A stretch of 63,743 nt of DNA from Betaproteobacteria bacterium. GTDB taxonomy: Bacteria > Pseudomonadota > Gammaproteobacteria > Burkholderiales > Rhodocyclaceae. The first letter of the stretch is position 1; each line of letters starts with the position of its first letter. Made by a program: the position numbers and the translations under genes. Where the stretch lies: the NCBI GenBank assembly GCA_016208425.1, contig JACQYA010000088.1:1-63743 (forward strand), in the 5' to 3' direction. Shown one piece after another: positions 56,130 to 63,743 of this stretch. Below the pieces are notes generated by a model that was not told the origin of the DNA, ran no database searches, and saw only the letters and a program-made list of their open reading frames with translations.

Positions 56130-56775
56130 TTAACCGATTTGCGCGATACGCCAGATGGCGGTAGCTTGCGCTGCCATCCAGTTCTGGTGTGTTGCAATGC
56201 GCTCCGGCGTCCATTCGGCGTGATCGGCCGCCAGCTTGCGGGTGATCTCAAAGCCGCTTTGTTCGAACACCGGGCGCTTGGCAGCGTAACTGGTATTGCC
56301 CAAATCCTTATTGGCCCCCGCCTGCATCAAGGTCATGTTGCCCAGTCTATAGGTCAATGCATCGACCTCTTCGTCGGTGAATGCTTCCCACCCTGTCTGC
56401 GGATTCTGTGGCAGGACGTGCTCGATATTGAAGCTGTCGCTGGTGAAATTGTAGTCCACCCTCCCCCCGGACAGGTGCCTTTCCAACGCACACAGGATGA
56501 AGCGCACCACACGGTTATTGCGTGATTGCGCCGTGCGGATGACCATCGATCACTTCAAAGGTCTTGTCGTCCGCGGATTGCAACACGAGATAGCCCATGT
56601 AGTGAGCCGGTTCGCCGCCTGGCTGTAGTGTCCCCATCAAGTCCATCCACAAGTCTTCCCACTCGTCGTCAGTCCAGCTGTAGTCGCGCTGAAAGCGAGG
56701 AATGCGGTAGGTCAGCCCGTTGCCGATGAGCTTGCGAAAGGTGTTGTTCTCAGTCTTGAAGCTGGTTGCGGCCAT
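56130..56775 (-). pseudogene. Decayed GmrSD-type (DUF262/DUF1524) gene
   Basis: Two frames on the minus strand belong to one former gene. The N-terminal part (MAATSFKTENNTFRKLIGNG, then YRIPRFQRDYSWTDDEW) matches DUF262 and breaks off in FEVIDG, where intact proteins continue QQR. The other frame resumes with SRNNRVVRFILCALERHLSG and contains the DUF1524 nuclease core FNIEHVLPQNPQTGW. A large internal deletion with frame change at ~56530-56550 joins them. GmrSD-type enzymes are modification-dependent nucleases against phage, so this is a likely defence-system relic. Confidence 0.8.
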
Positions 56776-56890
56776 TACAGCCTCCGTTGGATATTCAGGG
56801 TCATCTTACACACTGCTCTGCGGGGAAACCAAGGGGGCTCGGGAGCGAACTGGCGCCGGATAATCCGGGTACAAAATTATCTGTCCGCGT

Positions 56891-58105
56891 TCACGGCAGG
56901 GCAATCTTCAATCCCAGCGTCGCGCTGTACTTGAGAAGGGAGGAGGATTCCTGCCGCGCGTTGCCCAGCGGCAGCAGGGCCAGCAGGTAGGCGATGACTT
57001 TGCGGGTCAGAACGGTTTCCCCGTAGGCGGCGAGTTCGTTGGCGCCGTCCGTCAGGCCGTGCGTAGCCATCAAGCGCCAATAGCCTTTGTCGTCCATGAG
57101 GTTGCTTTGCCAGACGAAATGCAGGGTGTCGCGCCCGAGCAAACGCGGCGCCAGACCCAGGGCGACGCCTGGCGAGGCGGCGGCGCGCCGGAAATAGGCG
57201 CTTTCCTGCGCCGAAGTGTAGCCGTGGCCGTCGTGCAGATATTCGGCGGCCAACGATTTTCCGTCCTCGAACGTGTAGTTTGCCCCGAGCAGGGCGGTCG
57301 AGCGCCGGTTCGAGGGCGTTTGTACCGCGAATCCCTGGACGGGATCGGCCGGCGACTGCAATGCGAGCGGGCGGGCCGACGAGCCGAATTCGCCGTACAG
57401 CATCAGCTCGTCGCCCGGCGCGATCTGCCCGTGTGCGCCGTAGAAGGCGGGCAGGTCGGGCGCCTTGACCGCCGCCAGCCCCATCGCCCAACTATCGCCG
57501 CGCCGGTCGAATTTCGCCAGCCAGCTATCGCGCCACGTATCTGGCTGCGGCTGCGGCGCGCCGCGCCCGGCGCGGGCGACGCGCGCCAGGCTGGCGCTGT
57601 TTTGCATGTCCGGCGTCCAGGAAATCTTGGCGGCGTCCATGCCGGCCAGCTCGCGCATCGGATCGCTGCGCCCGTTGTCGAAGTAGAAGGGGCTGGACGG
57701 CGAGCGGAATTGCGCCGGCCCCCAGTGCAGCACTTCGCGCCCGGCCGCGATGTTCCATCCTTCCGCTGCCCGCACCCGCACTTGCCACTGGCTGAACCAG
57801 GCGTCGTTGCTGTGTTCCGTACCGAAAGCGTTCTGCGTCTCGCGCGTCCAGACGATCGGCCGTGCCGTCAGCCGCACGGTTTCACTCTCCGCCTTGAAGT
57901 TGAGCCGCAGTTCGGCGACCTTGCTGCGCTGCGCGAGATGTGCGACCCGGTTGCCGGGGTTGAGCACGCTGTCGGCGCGCAAGCCCTTGCTCTCGGCGTA
58001 GCCGTAGAGCATGCCGTCCCACGCGGTGCGCCAATCGGCCTCGTCCGCGAGAGCCGCCGTGGCGCAAACGCTCAAGGCCAGAATGGTATGAACCGCGAAT
58101 TTCAC
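56891..58105 (-). CDS. Outer-membrane barrel of the ABC/LolA-like envelope operon
   Basis: This 404-residue protein has a signal peptide (KFAVHTILALSVCATAALA) and beta-barrel strands such as NIAAGREVLHWGPAQFRSP, recalling the GRQVLTWG strand of the barrel encoded at 27343. It starts at GTG 58105, overlapping the LolA-like stop (GTGA), and is the last gene of a five-gene minus-strand run. The C-terminus is LGLKIALP, less typical than a terminal aromatic. It probably forms the outer-membrane part of a trans-envelope pathway. Confidence 0.82.
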   Translation of the reverse strand: MKFAVHTILALSVCATAALADEADWRTAWDGMLYGYAESKGLRADSVLNPGNRVAHLAQRSKVAELRLNFKAESETVRLTARPIVWTRETQNAFGTEHSNDAWFSQWQVRVRAAEGWNIAAGREVLHWGPAQFRSPSSPFYFDNGRSDPMRELAGMDAAKISWTPDMQNSASLARVARAGRGAPQPQPDTWRDSWLAKFDRRGDSWAMGLAAVKAPDLPAFYGAHGQIAPGDELMLYGEFGSSARPLALQSPADPVQGFAVQTPSNRRSTALLGANYTFEDGKSLAAEYLHDGHGYTSAQESAYFRRAAASPGVALGLAPRLLGRDTLHFVWQSNLMDDKGYWRLMATHGLTDGANELAAYGETVLTRKVIAYLLALLPLGNARQESSSLLKYSATLGLKIALP

Positions 58106-58842
58106 TGCATCTGTCCCAGATCGAACTCGGAGGCGGCGACTTTTTTCACCTTCGCGGCACCGAACTCCATCGTCGTCCCGGCATCGACCAGCGCATCTCG
58201 GATCACCATCCGGCTCACGAAGGGGATGCGCTGGCTCTCGAACTCGATCGTGTTGTCGTAGTCGAAACGCGCGCTCTTGATGAGTTTTCCGCTCAGCGAA
58301 TAGAACTCGGCCTTGACGCCGACGCCGCGTTTGACCGATATCCAGTAGCGGATCTTGTCGTAAGTCGTGCGCTTGTGTTTCGCGCTCAGGTCGAGCACGT
58401 GGCACGCCTCGTCGCCCAGCGTTTCTGTCCCGGCCGGCAGCGCCTCGTAGTCGCCGGCGTAGTTCGTCGCCGCGATGTCGCCGTTCGACGCCTGCCCGCT
58501 CATGCGCTGGCGCGGCGAGATCGGAATCGGTTTGGACAAGCCGGGCTTGCTCAACCACATGTTGCGCTCGACCTGCAACAGCTTGGTGCCGGCCGAACGC
58601 GCCGGCTCGACCACTTCCGCCAGGCTGGCCTGATCGGTGGCGCGCACCTGCAAGCGCTGTTCTTCCGAGACCTTGTCGCCGTCCCGCGAGACCAGGCGTA
58701 TTTCCCAGACGATACCCGGCAAACCGCCGCCACGCGCGCGGTCGGACTGTTTGAGCAAAGCCTGCGCATCGGGTGCCGCAAAGCCGGTACAGCACCAGAG
58801 CAGGAGCAAAGACGGTAGGGCTAATCTGAGGTTCAAGTTCAT
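58102..58842 (-). CDS. LolA-like outer-membrane lipoprotein-sorting protein
   Basis: This 246-residue protein has a signal peptide (LALPSLLLLWCCTGFAAP) and a LolA-like fold (LLQVERNMWLSKPGLSKPIP, RQRMSGQASNGDIAATNYAG, TYDKIRYWISVKRGVGVKAE). It is related in kind to the protein at 26466, though not close in sequence by eye. It lies between the ABC permease and the barrel, consistent with a periplasmic shuttle. Confidence 0.85.
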   Translation of the reverse strand: MNLNLRLALPSLLLLWCCTGFAAPDAQALLKQSDRARGGGLPGIVWEIRLVSRDGDKVSEEQRLQVRATDQASLAEVVEPARSAGTKLLQVERNMWLSKPGLSKPIPISPRQRMSGQASNGDIAATNYAGDYEALPAGTETLGDEACHVLDLSAKHKRTTYDKIRYWISVKRGVGVKAEFYSLSGKLIKSARFDYDNTIEFESQRIPFVSRMVIRDALVDAGTTMEFGAAKVKKVAASEFDLGQMQ

Positions 58843-58866
58843 TTTTTTGCTCCAGGTTTCTTTTGT

Positions 58867-60129
58867 TCAAACGTGGCCGAGGGCATCGATAATGTCCTTC
58901 TGCGCGGCGCGCCGGGCCGGCAGCCAGGCCGCCAGCGTGCCGACCACGCACATCAACAGGAAGGTAAAGATCACGCGCCAGGCATCGATATCGACCAGCA
59001 GGGGAACCGGGCTGGCGCTGTTTGGCGGCGTGTAGGAGATGTCCGCGACGTTGATGCCCCAGCGCACGCCCAGCGCGATGAGCAATCCGGCGGCGCAGCC
59101 GATCAGCGTGAGCAGCAGCGACTCGGTGGCGAACAACCGCACCACGCCGCCACGCCGCAAACCTATGGCGCGCAGCGTGCCGATTTCACGGGTGCGCTCG
59201 ACCACGGTCATGCCCATCGAGTTCGCCACGCTCATCACCACGACGGTCAGCACGATCGAGAAAATGAAGCCGAAGATCATGTCGAACATGCCGTGTACCT
59301 GATTGTAGAAGTCGGACAGATCCTGCCAGGTTCTTATTTCGACATCGAATCCGGCGTTGTGCAACTTCGCCAGCAGGCGGTCGCGCATCGCTTCGGTCTG
59401 GCTCACGTCGTCGAGCAGGAGGGTCAGCCGGTCGGCGCGTCCTTCCGCATCCAGCAGGGTGCGCGCCAAGGCCAGCGAGACGAAGGCGAACTTGTCGTTG
59501 CTGCCCGCGTTGCCGGTGTTGAAGGCATGGCCGACCGTAATATCGAGCGCGTTGGCCTGGCCGGACAGGGTATTCACCAGCACCGCCGCCTGTCCGCCGA
59601 CCGGCAGGTGCAGCATCTCGACCAGGCCTTCGCTCAGTTCCACCACTTCGCTATGCGCCGGATCGAGCTGTTTTTTCAGCTTGTCGTACAGGCCGCTCTT
59701 CCTTTCCCGGTCGGTCAGCACGCTCTGCTGCAACCGTTCCATCGCCTGCGGCTCTATCCCTTCGGCGATGAAGATGGTGCTGGCGCGTCCGTTACTGACC
59801 AGCCCGCTCAAGACCAGTCTCGGCGCGACTATCGCGATGTGCGGCTCATCCTTTAGCAGCCCGGCGATCATCTCGACCTCGCCCGCGGCGAGCAGATAAC
59901 GTTCCGGGTCGAGCTTGCCCTCGCTGCGCATGCCTCGTTTGCTCAGGGTCAGATGCCCCAGCATCTCGCCGTGGATGGATTGGCGCGCCAGGCCGTCGTA
60001 GACGTTGTGGGTGTATCCGGCGAACAGCGCGATAGCGGCAAAACCGAAGGCGATGGCCAGCAGCGTGACCAGCGAGCGCCGACGGTTGCGCGCGAGCCCG
60101 CGCAAGGCGAGTTTGAGATTGTTCTTCAT
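58867..60129 (-). CDS. MacB/LolE-like ABC transporter permease
   Basis: This 420-residue protein has the MacB/FtsX topology: an N-terminal membrane helix (LVTLLAIAFGFAAIALFAGY), a ~220-residue periplasmic domain and three C-terminal helices (MIFGFIFSIVLTVVVMSVAN; SLLLTLIGCAAGLLIALG; IFTFLLMCVVGTLAAWLPA). TREIGTLRAIGLRRG is the family's coupling motif. It overlaps the ATPase gene by 4 nt. With the ATPase it should perform mechanotransmission or lipoprotein/lipid export from the inner membrane. Confidence 0.92.
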   Translation of the reverse strand: MKNNLKLALRGLARNRRRSLVTLLAIAFGFAAIALFAGYTHNVYDGLARQSIHGEMLGHLTLSKRGMRSEGKLDPERYLLAAGEVEMIAGLLKDEPHIAIVAPRLVLSGLVSNGRASTIFIAEGIEPQAMERLQQSVLTDRERKSGLYDKLKKQLDPAHSEVVELSEGLVEMLHLPVGGQAAVLVNTLSGQANALDITVGHAFNTGNAGSNDKFAFVSLALARTLLDAEGRADRLTLLLDDVSQTEAMRDRLLAKLHNAGFDVEIRTWQDLSDFYNQVHGMFDMIFGFIFSIVLTVVVMSVANSMGMTVVERTREIGTLRAIGLRRGGVVRLFATESLLLTLIGCAAGLLIALGVRWGINVADISYTPPNSASPVPLLVDIDAWRVIFTFLLMCVVGTLAAWLPARRAAQKDIIDALGHV

Positions 60130-60833
60130 GCCGTTACCTCATCGCTTTCTATATTGCCGTCGCGCAGCAGGATCTTTCGGTCCACGTGGTCGAGCAGTCG
60201 GGGATCGTGTGTTGAAAACACAAAAGTCACGTTGCGCGCGCGGTTCATGTCGCGCATCAGATCGACGACCATGCGGCTGTTTTCGGAATCCAGATTCGCC
60301 GTCGGCTCGTCGGCGATGACCAGGCTCGGCTCGACGACCAGTGCGCGGGCGATGGCGACGCGCTGCCGCTGGCCACCGGAGAGCTTGTCCGGCAACGAAT
60401 TCCTGAAACGTTCCAGGCCGACATCGGCCAGCGCGGCGGTGGCTCGCCCGCGCGCAACCCGCTCCGCGACACCTTGTATTTGCAGCGGAAGCATCACGTT
60501 TTCCAGCACGGAAAGGACGGGGACGAGGTTGAAGTTCTGGAATACGAAACCGATTTTCTTGCCGCGAAAATCGGTCAGCGCATCGTCGGCCAGAATCCGC
60601 GTGTCCTGTTCCCCGAAATGCACCTCGCCGGCGGTCGGCGAATCGATCAGCCCGACGATGTTCATCAAGGTGGTTTTGCCGCTGCCGGAAGGCCCCCAAA
60701 CGGCCAGGAATTCGCCGGCATGAATATCCAGCGAAATATCGTGCAGTGCGTCTATCGTCGTTTCGCCGAGCAGGAAACGGCGCCGCACGTTGCGCAGTTT
60801 CAGGATCGGCGGATGGCCGGCGGTGTCGTTCAT
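60126..60833 (-). CDS. LolD/MacB-like ABC transporter ATPase
   Basis: This 235-residue ATPase has Walker A GPSGSGKTT, a Q-loop (FVFQNFNLVP), the signature LSGGQRQRVAIARAL, Walker B LVIADEPTANLDS and the H-loop (FSTHDPRLLDH). This set matches the LolD/MacB/FtsE group. It is paired with the permease that follows it and is preceded by the DUF2141 gene. Confidence 0.95.
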   Translation of the reverse strand: MNDTAGHPPILKLRNVRRRFLLGETTIDALHDISLDIHAGEFLAVWGPSGSGKTTLMNIVGLIDSPTAGEVHFGEQDTRILADDALTDFRGKKIGFVFQNFNLVPVLSVLENVMLPLQIQGVAERVARGRATAALADVGLERFRNSLPDKLSGGQRQRVAIARALVVEPSLVIADEPTANLDSENSRMVVDLMRDMNRARNVTFVFSTHDPRLLDHVDRKILLRDGNIESDEVTA

Positions 60834-60841
60834 GTTCGCTC

Positions 60842-61261
60842 TCAATGCAGGTGGATGGATAAGCGGGTGATCCCGTCGCCGATCTCGAATGCGGCATCGG
60901 CGAAGTCGGGCGGGCCGAATTTGCCGCGCGCATCGTTCGAGAAACCGACCCTCTCGGTCGGTATGCCGAGGAAGTTCTGGTCGCGTTTCCCGTTGCGGTT
61001 GCTGTCGACGTAGGCCGCCAGGGCATATTTTCCGGCCGGCAGGCCGGGGATGGTCAAGGACAGGCGGTCGGTCGTCGCCTCTATTGTGACTCCCCGGTAA
61101 TACTTTTCGTCGGAGGGGAACGGTTCCCGCGCGTCGGCGGAATAAACCGCCACCCTGACCGGGTTGCCGGCCAGCCCTTTCCCATGAAATTCCAGTTGCA
61201 GATCGCCGGCCTGGACGCCGAGCGCCGCCAACAGCGCGGCGATAACTATCGGTTTTCCCAT
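60842..61261 (-). CDS. Periplasmic DUF2141 protein
   Basis: This 139-residue protein has a signal peptide (MGKPIVIAALLAALGVQAG) and a DUF2141 beta sandwich (LPAGKYALAAYVDSNRNGKR, DQNFLGIPTERVGFSNDARG). ATG 61261 has GGAGAAG 5-7 nt upstream. It is the first gene of the run DUF2141-ATPase-permease-LolA-like-barrel. DUF2141 proteins are secreted and of unknown role; this position suggests a part in the envelope pathway. Confidence 0.8.
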   Translation of the reverse strand: MGKPIVIAALLAALGVQAGDLQLEFHGKGLAGNPVRVAVYSADAREPFPSDEKYYRGVTIEATTDRLSLTIPGLPAGKYALAAYVDSNRNGKRDQNFLGIPTERVGFSNDARGKFGPPDFADAAFEIGDGITRLSIHLH

Positions 61262-61424
61262 TGCTCTTCTCCGTTGCTCCATCACGTAGCACACTGTAAG
61301 CGGATGATCGGGAAGAGGGGAGCGGCAAGCGACGAAGCACCAAAATCGGGGAGCGAAATGCCTGGATGCGGAATCGAACGGTAGCGCCGCACCACGATTG
61401 CCGCGCTTGCTTTTTTACCGGATA

Positions 61425-61440
61425 CTGTATAAAAATACAG
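61425..61440. promoter_or_regulatory. LexA-binding SOS box
   Basis: CTGTATAAAAATACAG fits the CTGT-N8-ACAG consensus perfectly and overlaps a plausible -10 (TATAAA, 61428-61433), 24 nt before lexA. It indicates autoregulation and would also control the imu remnants downstream. Confidence 0.93.
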
Positions 61441-61463
61441 CTACTAACCCGGAGGCCACGATC

Positions 61464-62066
61464 ATGATTAAGCTTACCCCGCGCCAGCAGGAAATTCTCG
61501 ACTTCATCCGCAACACCCTGGAGGTGCTCGGCGCGCCGCCGACGCGGGCCGAGATTGCTGGCGCTTTCGGCTTTGCCTCGCACAATGCCGCCGAGGAGCA
61601 TCTCAAGGCGCTCGCCAAAAAGGGCATCATCGTGCTCGAACCCGGCTCGGCGCGCGGTATCCGTCTGGTCGAGCAACTGGGTTTGCCGCTGATCGGCAGC
61701 GTCGCCGCCGGCAGCCCGATTCTCGCCGTCGAAAACGTGCAGGCGCGCTATGCGCTCGACGCCAGCCTGTTCAAGCCGCGCGCCGATTTTCTGCTGCGCG
61801 TGCGCGGCCTGTCGATGATCAACGCCGGGATTCTCGATGGCGACTTGCTCGCCGTGCACCGCACCACCGAAGTTCGCAACGGCCAGATCGTCGTCGCCCG
61901 GCTCGACGACGACGTGACGGTCAAGCGTTTCCGCCAGCATGGCAGCATCGTCGAACTGGTTGCCGAGAACCCGGATTTCGACCCGATCATTGTCGATACC
62001 CGCGATGCGCCGCTGGTCATCGAAGGCGTCGCCGTCGGGCTAATCCGCGGCGGCGAGGCGATGTGA
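61464..62066 (+). CDS. lexA: LexA repressor
   Basis: This 200-residue protein has a winged-helix DNA-binding domain ([40 protein letters not shown]) and a C-terminal S24 peptidase domain with GSVAAGSP near the autocleavage site, catalytic Ser in [12 protein letters not shown] and catalytic Lys in [14 protein letters not shown]. The cleavage dipeptide is in the AG of VAAGSP. ATG 61464 (MIKLTPR) is preferred to upstream starts, which lie inside the SOS box region. The imuA remnant overlaps its stop. Confidence 0.95.
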   Translation: MIKLTPRQQEILDFIRNTLEVLGAPPTRAEIAGAFGFASHNAAEEHLKALAKKGIIVLEPGSARGIRLVEQLGLPLIGSVAAGSPILAVENVQARYALDASLFKPRADFLLRVRGLSMINAGILDGDLLAVHRTTEVRNGQIVVARLDDDVTVKRFRQHGSIVELVAENPDFDPIIVDTRDAPLVIEGVAVGLIRGGEAM

Positions 62067-62068
62067 CG

Positions 62069-62503
62069 ATGCCTTCCGCTCCAGCACTCGCACAGATCCC
62101 CGATGTTTGGTGCGGCAATACGCCGGTCGGCGCCCCCGTGCCGACCGGCTTTGCCGAGCTGGACGCCGAGTTGCCCGGCGGCGGCTTGATCGAACTCTTG
62201 CCGGAGCGCGGCGTTGTCGGCGAACTGGCACTGCTGCCGCCGGTGCTGGCGCGCTTGTCTTCCGACGAATTTTCCTGGCTCGTTTGCGTGGCGCCGCCCT
62301 ATTTGCTCCACGCGCCGGCGCTCGAAGAAGGCGGGGGCGGACAACTGCGCGTCCGCCTGCTCAAACGTTGCGGCGGCGCCAGGCCGGAACCGTTGTCGGT
62401 CCCGGTGCCACGCCCGGTCCGCCTGCCCGATTTTTGCGCCCATGCTCTGGCTAGCCCTGCATCTGCGCCAACTGCCGCTCGAATTGCCGGGTCGGGTCGA
62501 TAA
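62069..62503 (+). pseudogene. imuA: Truncated imuA (SOS translesion synthesis accessory)
   Basis: The N-terminal ~80 residues (VPTGFAELDAELPGGG, then LIELLPERGVVGELALLPPV and FSWLVCVAPPYLLHAPALEE) match ImuA. The sequence then jumps to an ImuA-like C-terminal region (LRVRLLKRCGGARPEPLSV, PVPRPVRLP) with the central ~80 residues missing. ATG 62069 lies just after the lexA stop (GTG 62063 overlaps it). ImuA couples RecA* to the ImuB-DnaE2 mutasome; this copy should not be functional. Confidence 0.75.
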
Positions 62504-62911
62504 CGCGCTGGCGCTCGCCTTTGCCGGCCTGACGCGCAACGCCGAGCGGATGGGTCGCGTGCTGGTCGGGCCTCGAACTGCCCGCCGCCGTCGAAGGCCA
62601 TGACGCTGCGCACCGACCGGCCGGAAGCGCTGGCAGGCCACGCGGGCAGCCTGTTCGCCGGGTCGGGTGTTCAGCCTGGCGACGGTGGCCGAGCATCGCC
62701 CGGAAAACACCTCGCAACCGGTCGCGCCGGAGTTGCTGCCCGCCAGAAAGCCATCGCCCGCCGCCCCGACGACCGCTGCCGGGACGCCGCCGAAGCCGGT
62801 GCGCTCGGCGACGTGCGCCGCGACCACTTCATCGCCCTCTCGCCGCGCGCCGAGTGGTTGTGGGTCTTCCGCAGCGCCGGGGGATGGTTCATGCACGGCG
62901 TGTTCGCCTGA
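62442..62911 (+). pseudogene. imuB: Truncated, frameshifted imuB (Y-family-like polymerase)
   Basis: MLWLALHLRQLPLELPGRV at 62442 is the ImuB N-terminus. The frame runs out at 62603. A further frame carries GRVFSLATVAEHRPEN (ImuB C-terminal region), and a third ends in RRDHFIALSPRAEWLWVFRS then GGWFMHGVFA, the ImuB C-terminus. About 470 nt remain of a normal ~1.4-kb gene, with at least one frameshift and a large deletion. No dnaE2 follows. Confidence 0.75.
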
Positions 62912-62983
62912 CTTTAATTTTCCTGGAAATCCCGGTTTTCCGTTCTTATACTTTGTAGATACGGAAAATGGAGGGGTGCAGTC

Positions 62984-63430
62984 ATGGGGACGATACTCGC
63001 CGGCTTGCTGCCAGAAGCGCTGGTCATCGATCTGCCCGAGGTGGACGCACAGCACGAGGAGATTTTTGTTCGCCTGGAGGCGCTCAAGGATGCCTGCTTT
63101 GGCGCGGAAGCCAGGCCTGTCGACAAATTCGGGCAGTTGCTCGATTTCGTCGCCCACCATTTCGCCACCGAAGAACGGATCGCCGAACAGGCCGGCCTGG
63201 AGTTTTCCCGGCATTACCAGTCGCATTGCGACAATCTGCACATTTTGGGCAAGGCGCTCAACGAAGTGCGCAAAGGTACGCGCGATGTCCATTCCTTCCT
63301 GCGCTTCGTCGAGTTCTGGCTTGAGCGCCATATTGTCGAGGAAGACAAACCCTTCGGCGCCAGCATGCGCTTGCTGGCGCAGCCGGCTCGCCGGCAAATG
63401 CGCCCGGTTTTCGGTTCACTGGCCGGATAG
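62984..63430 (+). CDS. Bacteriohemerythrin
   Basis: This 148-residue protein has all hemerythrin iron ligands: H in EVDAQHEEIF, H/E in HHFATEERI, HxxxH in HYQSHCDNLH and HxxxxD in HIVEEDKPF. It binds O2 at a di-iron site; bacterial homologues store or deliver O2 or sense it. GGAGGGG (62970-62976) precedes ATG 62984. It is monocistronic here. Confidence 0.93.
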   Translation: MGTILAGLLPEALVIDLPEVDAQHEEIFVRLEALKDACFGAEARPVDKFGQLLDFVAHHFATEERIAEQAGLEFSRHYQSHCDNLHILGKALNEVRKGTRDVHSFLRFVEFWLERHIVEEDKPFGASMRLLAQPARRQMRPVFGSLAG

Positions 63431-63469
63431 GCGCCGGGCAAACGCCAGACCGCCGCTTTTCCCGGTGAG

Positions 63470-63616
63470 TCAGGCGTGGGCGGTTCCGGCGCGGGGTTCT
63501 ACGCCCAAGGCGCGGATAACCTTCATCACCGTTCCGTATCCCGGGTGGTCATCCGACGATGACAAAGCCCGATAAAGCCCTTCGTGGGGAACCTCAGGCA
63601 CAGCAGCAGTTCTCAT
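63470..63616 (-). pseudogene. Fragment of an addiction-module antitoxin (HigA-like)
   Basis: A 48-codon minus-strand frame, MRTAAVPEVPHEGLYRALSS...GYGTVMKVIRALGVEPRA, matches the C-terminal half of TIGR02684-type antitoxins (RESLYKALS...ILKVLRALGL). The N-terminal helices and a toxin gene are absent, so it is likely a remnant. 63617-63669 has no feature. Confidence 0.55.
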
Positions 63617-63669
63617 TTTAAGTTGTGGTTGGATCGGGGAGAGATGTGAGGGGTGATAGGGAAGATAGG

Positions 63670-63743
63670 TTAGCCGGAGCCAGGCGGATCGTGATTGAGG
63701 CGCTTGAGCATGAAGCGCATCAGGTGATCCCGGTCATCGAAAG
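63670..63743 (-). CDS. C-terminal end of an unidentified gene (5' part outside window)
   Basis: A minus-strand frame enters from the right edge and ends at TAA 63670-63672. The visible tail (FDDRDHLMRFMLKRLNHDPP, then GSG) is too short to identify. Confidence 0.4.
   Translation of the reverse strand, partial: FDDRDHLMRFMLKRLNHDPPGSG

Overview
The window looks like chromosomal DNA of a GC-rich betaproteobacterium, most likely a Rhodocyclales-type organism. This rests on the rpsF-priB-rpsR-rplI operon, the mltG-tmk-holB-pilZ-tatD operon, a DUF3567 protein and abundant c-di-GMP signalling proteins. The assignment is inferred from gene content and order; there is no rRNA marker here.

Layout. 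1-4.2 kb: a truncated TPR/glycosyltransferase-like gene, a palindromic REP-like pair, a flavoprotein and the S6-PriB-S18-L9 operon with promoter and terminator. 4.2-7.9 kb (minus): a three-gene sensory operon made of a PhnD-like periplasmic binding protein, a histidine kinase and an NtrC-type sigma-54 activator, laid out like AioXSR/ArxXSR. 7.9-8.35 kb: a divergent control region with three copies of GTTAC-N6-GTAAC and a good sigma-54 (-24/-12) promoter. 8.35-24 kb (plus): a long gene string encoding a TtrA/ArrA-like molybdoenzyme and its FeS partner, a polyferredoxin, a TorD-type chaperone, a triheme cytochrome, a large beta-barrel, two PKD proteins (one FecR-like), a cytochrome c554-like tetraheme, a NapC/NirT tetraheme, and a complete type II DMSO-reductase-family enzyme in the order alpha-beta-chaperone-gamma (heme b). 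24-30 kb: an RND pump, a LolA-like periplasmic protein and an outer-membrane barrel, followed by a convergent FadL-type porin.

30-44 kb: a BCS1-like AAA ATPase, ygfZ, the mltG-tmk-holB-pilZ-tatD-ankyrin operon, a DnaQ/GIY-YIG fusion, and menE-menF-menD for early menaquinone synthesis. 44-56 kb: a GGDEF-EAL-CZB protein, an HDOD-REC-degenerate GGDEF protein, clpB behind a near-consensus sigma-32 promoter, DUF3567, a gene-free patch with a possible group II intron fragment and a MITE-like element, PPK2, and a LytS/LytTR pair. 56-63.7 kb: a decayed GmrSD-type gene, a second envelope operon (DUF2141, ABC ATPase, permease, LolA-like, barrel), lexA with a clear SOS box, decayed imuA/imuB remnants, a bacteriohemerythrin and an antitoxin fragment.

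Working model (inference). The binding protein, kinase and sigma-54 activator sense an oxyanion or similar solute and switch on the 8.35-24 kb string. There NapC/NirT and the other multiheme cytochromes link the (mena)quinone pool to two periplasmic, Tat-exported molybdoenzymes. Neither substrate can be read from the sequence. The first enzyme resembles tetrathionate/arsenate/selenate reductases. The second belongs to the family containing selenate, chlorate and perchlorate reductases but also ethylbenzene and steroid-C25 dehydrogenases; the adjoining RND/LolA-like/barrel/FadL genes leave a hydrophobic substrate open. Pairing these two enzymes under one apparent sensory system is the best candidate here for an undescribed system.
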